64,000 nucleotides of DNA, from NCBI GenBank assembly GCA_014905825.1, contig JACGCN010000014.1, positions 310,001-374,000 on the forward strand. Direction: 5' to 3'. The notes under the pieces were generated by a model, which was given only the letters and a program-made list of their open reading frames with translations, did not search any database and was not told where the DNA came from. The translations under genes were made by a program, and so were the position numbers. Position 1 is the stretch's first letter. Each line of letters starts with the position of its first letter. The stretch comes from Lyophyllum atratum. Taxonomy: Eukaryota > Basidiomycota > Agaricomycetes > Agaricales > Lyophyllaceae. This document shows positions 60,755 to 64,000 of this stretch, one piece after another.

Positions 60755-62318
60755 CTACGCCAAGGGTGGCCAACAAGCTTCGAGGAAAGGTGCAAAGATC
60801 CCGTCGACGTCCTTTACCTCAGTTTGTGGGGCTGCCTGAAGCAACTGGCGCACATTTTCATGGCGACGAAGCGGGACATGCCCGGCCCAACGGTCGCCTT
60901 GGGCTTCTCGACGCCACTCCACAATATGCACCAGTTGAACGCATCGAAGGTTTGGGAACGCATGTTCCAGCTCTGGAAGTACCTCCCGCTGTAGTTCAAG
61001 ATCTGCAAAGTAATTCAACTGGCTGAGCCATGGCACGACGCATACCAGGGCAAGGCGAAGGCAGCGAACAGAGGGCGCAGGGGGCCACTTTGTCACCAAT
61101 TTACGGATGAACTGCAGAAACGCGCATTCAGTAGAGCAAAGAGTGGAAACCATTTCGGTAAGCGCACCTCATTGAATCCCACACGGTCCTTTATGTCCTC
61201 CATTCCGTAGTTCGGATGTGCACAGTCGATGTACAGTTCCTTAACGCAAGGGAAATGTTCAGACACTGGCGCGAGAAAAAAGAAGTGCGAGGGAATACGA
61301 AGCTCAGAAATCTCAGCGGTTGATTGCTTGAGAAGAGCCACTTCAGACATAGTGATCATAGGTGCGGCTCGCCCTGCATGGCTACTGTGTTGAAGCCTGA
61401 GAGCTGGACGGATGATAAGGGCCGACCAGCGACAACAGCCAACATTGATGGCGGGCATTGTAGATTTTGAAGGTCTGGGATGGATGATGCGGGCAAGACA
61501 GGGATGGACTCTTCAAACACGTTTAGCTTGGCGATTTGGAGGGTCTTGAGTAGTCGGCACTTTCCAAGCGCGTTCCGTAGTTCGGGACCCCAATCGGCTT
61601 CAAAGACATCCAACCTGACCAGGTTGCTGTCTTCCATTCGCGTGAAAATCGCTTTCGCTACAGACCAATCGCTCGAGAACAAATGCTCTAGTTTGTCGGC
61701 TTTTACGATAGCCGCGATGATGTCCGCATGATCAGGGAGAGGCGATGTCAGGGATGTGCAGCGAACAACAAGCTTCTTCAGGGAAAGCGGAGGAGTATTT
61801 GGAGCGTCGGTGAGATCGTCGCAGAAAGAAGTTATGTTCAGGGTGAGGGATGTCAAAGTCTTGAGTGCGCATATCACTTTCAAAAAATGCTTGTCGAGGT
61901 CAACATCCCACAGAACAAGGGATTGCAGGTTGGGCATCCGGCGTAGTGCCCTTCCATACATGTTCAAAAAACCAGTGATGGCCCACGGGTGATCACCACC
62001 TTTCCTCCATGACCGAAAAGAGAAATTTATGACGTGGCTTGCTAACGAGGCAGCAGGCTCTTTTCCTTGACTAACGTCCCTGCAAAATGTGACCTTGTTC
62101 GAGGGCGACCCATCCGTTTTGGTTGCGGTGCCCGTAACACATAGCGACTCGAAAATTCGAGGAACGGCGATCGCGCAAAAAAAGCGGCAGACCAGGGCGA
62201 GATTTGAGAGCATTGTCGAGCGTTCCCGGCATGTTAAATCGAGCGAATGAGTGACATAGTCAAAAATCTCGAGATAGACTTCGTTAGGGATGATCGTAAG
62301 AGGTCTTGTGCCTACCAT
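60755..62318 (-). pseudogene. F-box/LRR-like protein with a probable one-base frameshift
   Basis: Substrate adaptor of SCF ubiquitin ligases by family. From the ATG at 62318 the frame encodes an F-box (LTIIPNEVYLEIFDYVTHSL; NLALVCRFFCAIAVPRIFES) and leucine-rich segments to LSGFNTVAMQGEPHL, then TGA near 61354. A second frame takes over at almost the same point (PMITMSEVALLKQSTAEISE) and continues to a normal intron (FNE to FIRKLV) and ends EACWPPLA. No intron fits the switch, and one extra base near 61360 would restore a single frame. A partial upstream exon to about 62565 (IKILLPPEVSIQALSVYMKW) splices in frame, so translation may start at its internal ATG. Either a recent pseudogene or an assembly error. 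Confidence 0.6.
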
Positions 62319-63278
62319 GCGCGTTGGAGCTGAATGATCATATTGAAATTTAACGTCATGTACAAGTTAAACGCAAGTTGAACGTTCGAAGATATGCTGA
62401 CTTACTTGTCCATTTCATGTAAACGCTGAGGGCTTGGATGGAGACTTCTGGTGGGAGGAGGATTTTGATTATGTCACTGGCTCGTACTGATGGGTCCACA
62501 AGACGAAGAGGAGGGAATTGATTTTCAATTCGGACGTTTGTGACTACTTCGATCACATGACTCACTTATAGGTCCAAGTTTCATCTCGGACTCCCCACCT
62601 TGTCCCCACCTCAAGTTGACACTCACCCGCATTCGGGACGACGCAACTAGAGACAGAGGGAACCCTTGGAGTGATGGCAATAGCCAGATAAATTTTATTC
62701 GCCGTTGAATCCAGCTAAGTAGTGTAACAAGGCTCGGAGCTGGTTAGCTGCCAGTGGCGGTTGGAACTTGGCTGGCTGGCGGTTTTAGGTCTGGTTCATT
62801 TCTCGCTGTAAATAAATTTGTCGGTGCACTTTGGATATTGGCTTCTCTGCACCGAGGCAAGGACGTGTACCAGCGCAAGGGTGGGATCGCGGGAATGAAA
62901 CCTTTGTCTGGACTCATTACTATGGAATTCCTCTCTTGAAGGTGCGTCTGTAGGATAAAATACGAAGTACCGTGGATGACAAGCACTCCACCATAGCTTA
63001 TGTCAATTCTCCTATCTAGTTGTGGTTTTGGCCTTCCGATGTCCTGGGCCGATCTTATAAGACACGCAAGGCTCGTTCAGCTGTCAATAACCGGATACCA
63101 TATAGTCATCCACAAGGGTAGGACGGACATACTATGTAGACGGCGCGTTGGTGAAAGCACGGTATGTAGTGTGGAGATGTATACCAGTACAGACTTGAAC
63201 TGGACCCGTGTGGATAATATGACCGTCTGATTCAAGCATTACGGAAGAGCATTGGAATATGCAAGTATTCGATAACTT
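62319..63278. other. Intergenic region with possible F-box 5' exon
   Basis: Holds the 5' exon candidate of the F-box gene (about 62405-62565) and the 3' flank of the MSS51-like gene. Other frames have no recognisable content. Confidence 0.4.
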
Positions 63279-64000
63279 CTAAGCAGCACCAGGTGTCACA
63301 ATGAGTGTGTAGCCGTTATAAGAATTTGGTCCAGCGTGAAGATTCTGTGGCCTCGGGCCTGGATGCATGAAAGGATTTAAGTCAATGGGGTATGATGCAC
63401 TCGCCATTTCCGAGATCCTTTGTTGCTCGATAGTAGGTAGCTTTAACTTCGGGAACCACACAGTCTTCCAGTAAGGAAACATGCGTAACAGTAACCGGAT
63501 GTCACTGCCCAAGCTAATCTCAGTGTAGTCGGTGACAGCAAAGGGGATGGCGAGGGCGCGTGACGCTAGAACGGCTGACCTCCATTCTGGATACGTGGAG
63601 AGTCCTGCATTGAGGGCAATCATCGCATCCGGCTTTTCCTTTCGAAGGAGATCCAAGTTTGCGCCGTCGAAGAAAGACCCGCAACGTGCGAGTTCGATGC
63701 GTATGGTCGCGCCGCCAGAAACTTTAGGGGCTTTGTACGTGTAAGCGAATGGACGAGAAGCTAGACAAGAAGGCTTTTCCTGGGCTTTCTCCAAAATTGT
63801 AGCAACCCCAGGCCCGAATAAAACCAGATCAATATCTGTGTTAGGGAGTAGGAGCGCTAATTCGCCGAACCTTAAGAAAATTAGGACTTTTCAGTGATGG
63901 GCATGCGAGAGGCAGGTACGCACTCACAGTGGTAAAAATTCAACTTCTCTCTCGACTCCGAGGAGGTGAACCGTCAGATGACGCCTCCCCAAAGTGTTTG
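63279..64000 (-). CDS. MSS51-C/zinc-finger MYND-type protein, 5' truncated
   Basis: Only the C-terminal part is in the window. A partial upstream exon reads RHLTVHLLGVEREVEFLPL, and after an intron near 63871-63925 comes FGELALLLPNTDIDLVLFGP. The large exon to the stop at 63279 has SGGATIRIELARCGSFFDG, PDAMIALNAGLSTYPEWRSA and IPFAVTDYTEISLGSDI. This order (HLLG-E, FGP, NAG--YPEW, TDYT) is that of the MSS51 C-terminal domain found in fungal MYND proteins. Whether it is mitochondrial like yeast Mss51 is unknown, as the N-terminus and MYND finger lie outside. Confidence 0.72.

Noticed and set aside
1..64000. CRISPR array, IS elements, bacterial operons
   Set aside because: Gene structure is eukaryotic with dense introns. 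The only direct repeat array has units of about 150 bp without spacer structure.

Overview
The window is nuclear DNA of a filamentous basidiomycete, most probably an Agaricomycete. Almost every gene is split by many short GT-AG introns of about 50-75 nt. Intergenic gaps are small and genes lie on both strands. The families present fit this group: Argonaute, a NACHT NLR-like protein, a heme-thiolate peroxygenase relic, NRPS-like adenylation, and RNase H1-type hybrid-binding domains. I saw no rRNA, tRNA, CRISPR array, intact transposon or viral gene. Exon boundaries were read by hand from splice signals, reading frame and family resemblance; they are predictions without transcript support.

Layout, 1-23 kb. 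A 3'-truncated RSC7/SWP82 chromatin-remodelling subunit (-), a multipass membrane protein (-), the tiny ribosomal protein gene RPL41 (-) head to head with an RRN9-like Pol I factor candidate (+), farnesyl diphosphate synthase (+), a NIMA-type kinase (+) and a SLC35C-like nucleotide-sugar transporter (+). A less stable stretch follows: a coiled-coil gene with an in-frame stop, a tandem array of about 150-bp units, an intact alpha/beta hydrolase (-), a hypothetical protein (-) and a decayed unspecific-peroxygenase pseudogene (+).

Layout, 23-43 kb. A stand-alone NRPS-like adenylation protein and a condensation/CAT-fold acyltransferase lie in the same orientation (-). They are followed by a very large NACHT protein with a membrane segment (-), a protein with two tandem RNase H1 N-terminal domains (-), a single-pass membrane protein whose frame seems to need a one-nucleotide exon (+), and a full Argonaute (-).

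Layout, 43-64 kb. Mostly housekeeping: ketopantoate reductase (-), an M20 peptidase (-), an HCS1/IGHMBP2-type helicase (+), an ATPase_2 P-loop protein (-), a RING E3 ligase (-), a TPT-type transporter (-), an F-box protein with a likely frameshift (-) and the 3' part of an MSS51-C/MYND-type protein (-).

Themes. RPL41 and the RRN9-like gene share a short divergent promoter. Argonaute, the hybrid-binding protein and HCS1 all concern nucleic acids, but nothing beyond proximity links them. The adenylation/acyltransferase pair is the only hint of specialised metabolism. No wholly new system is evident; the most unusual signals are the one-nucleotide exon, the tandem hybrid-binding domains, the membrane-segment NLR, the peroxygenase relic and the minisatellite.
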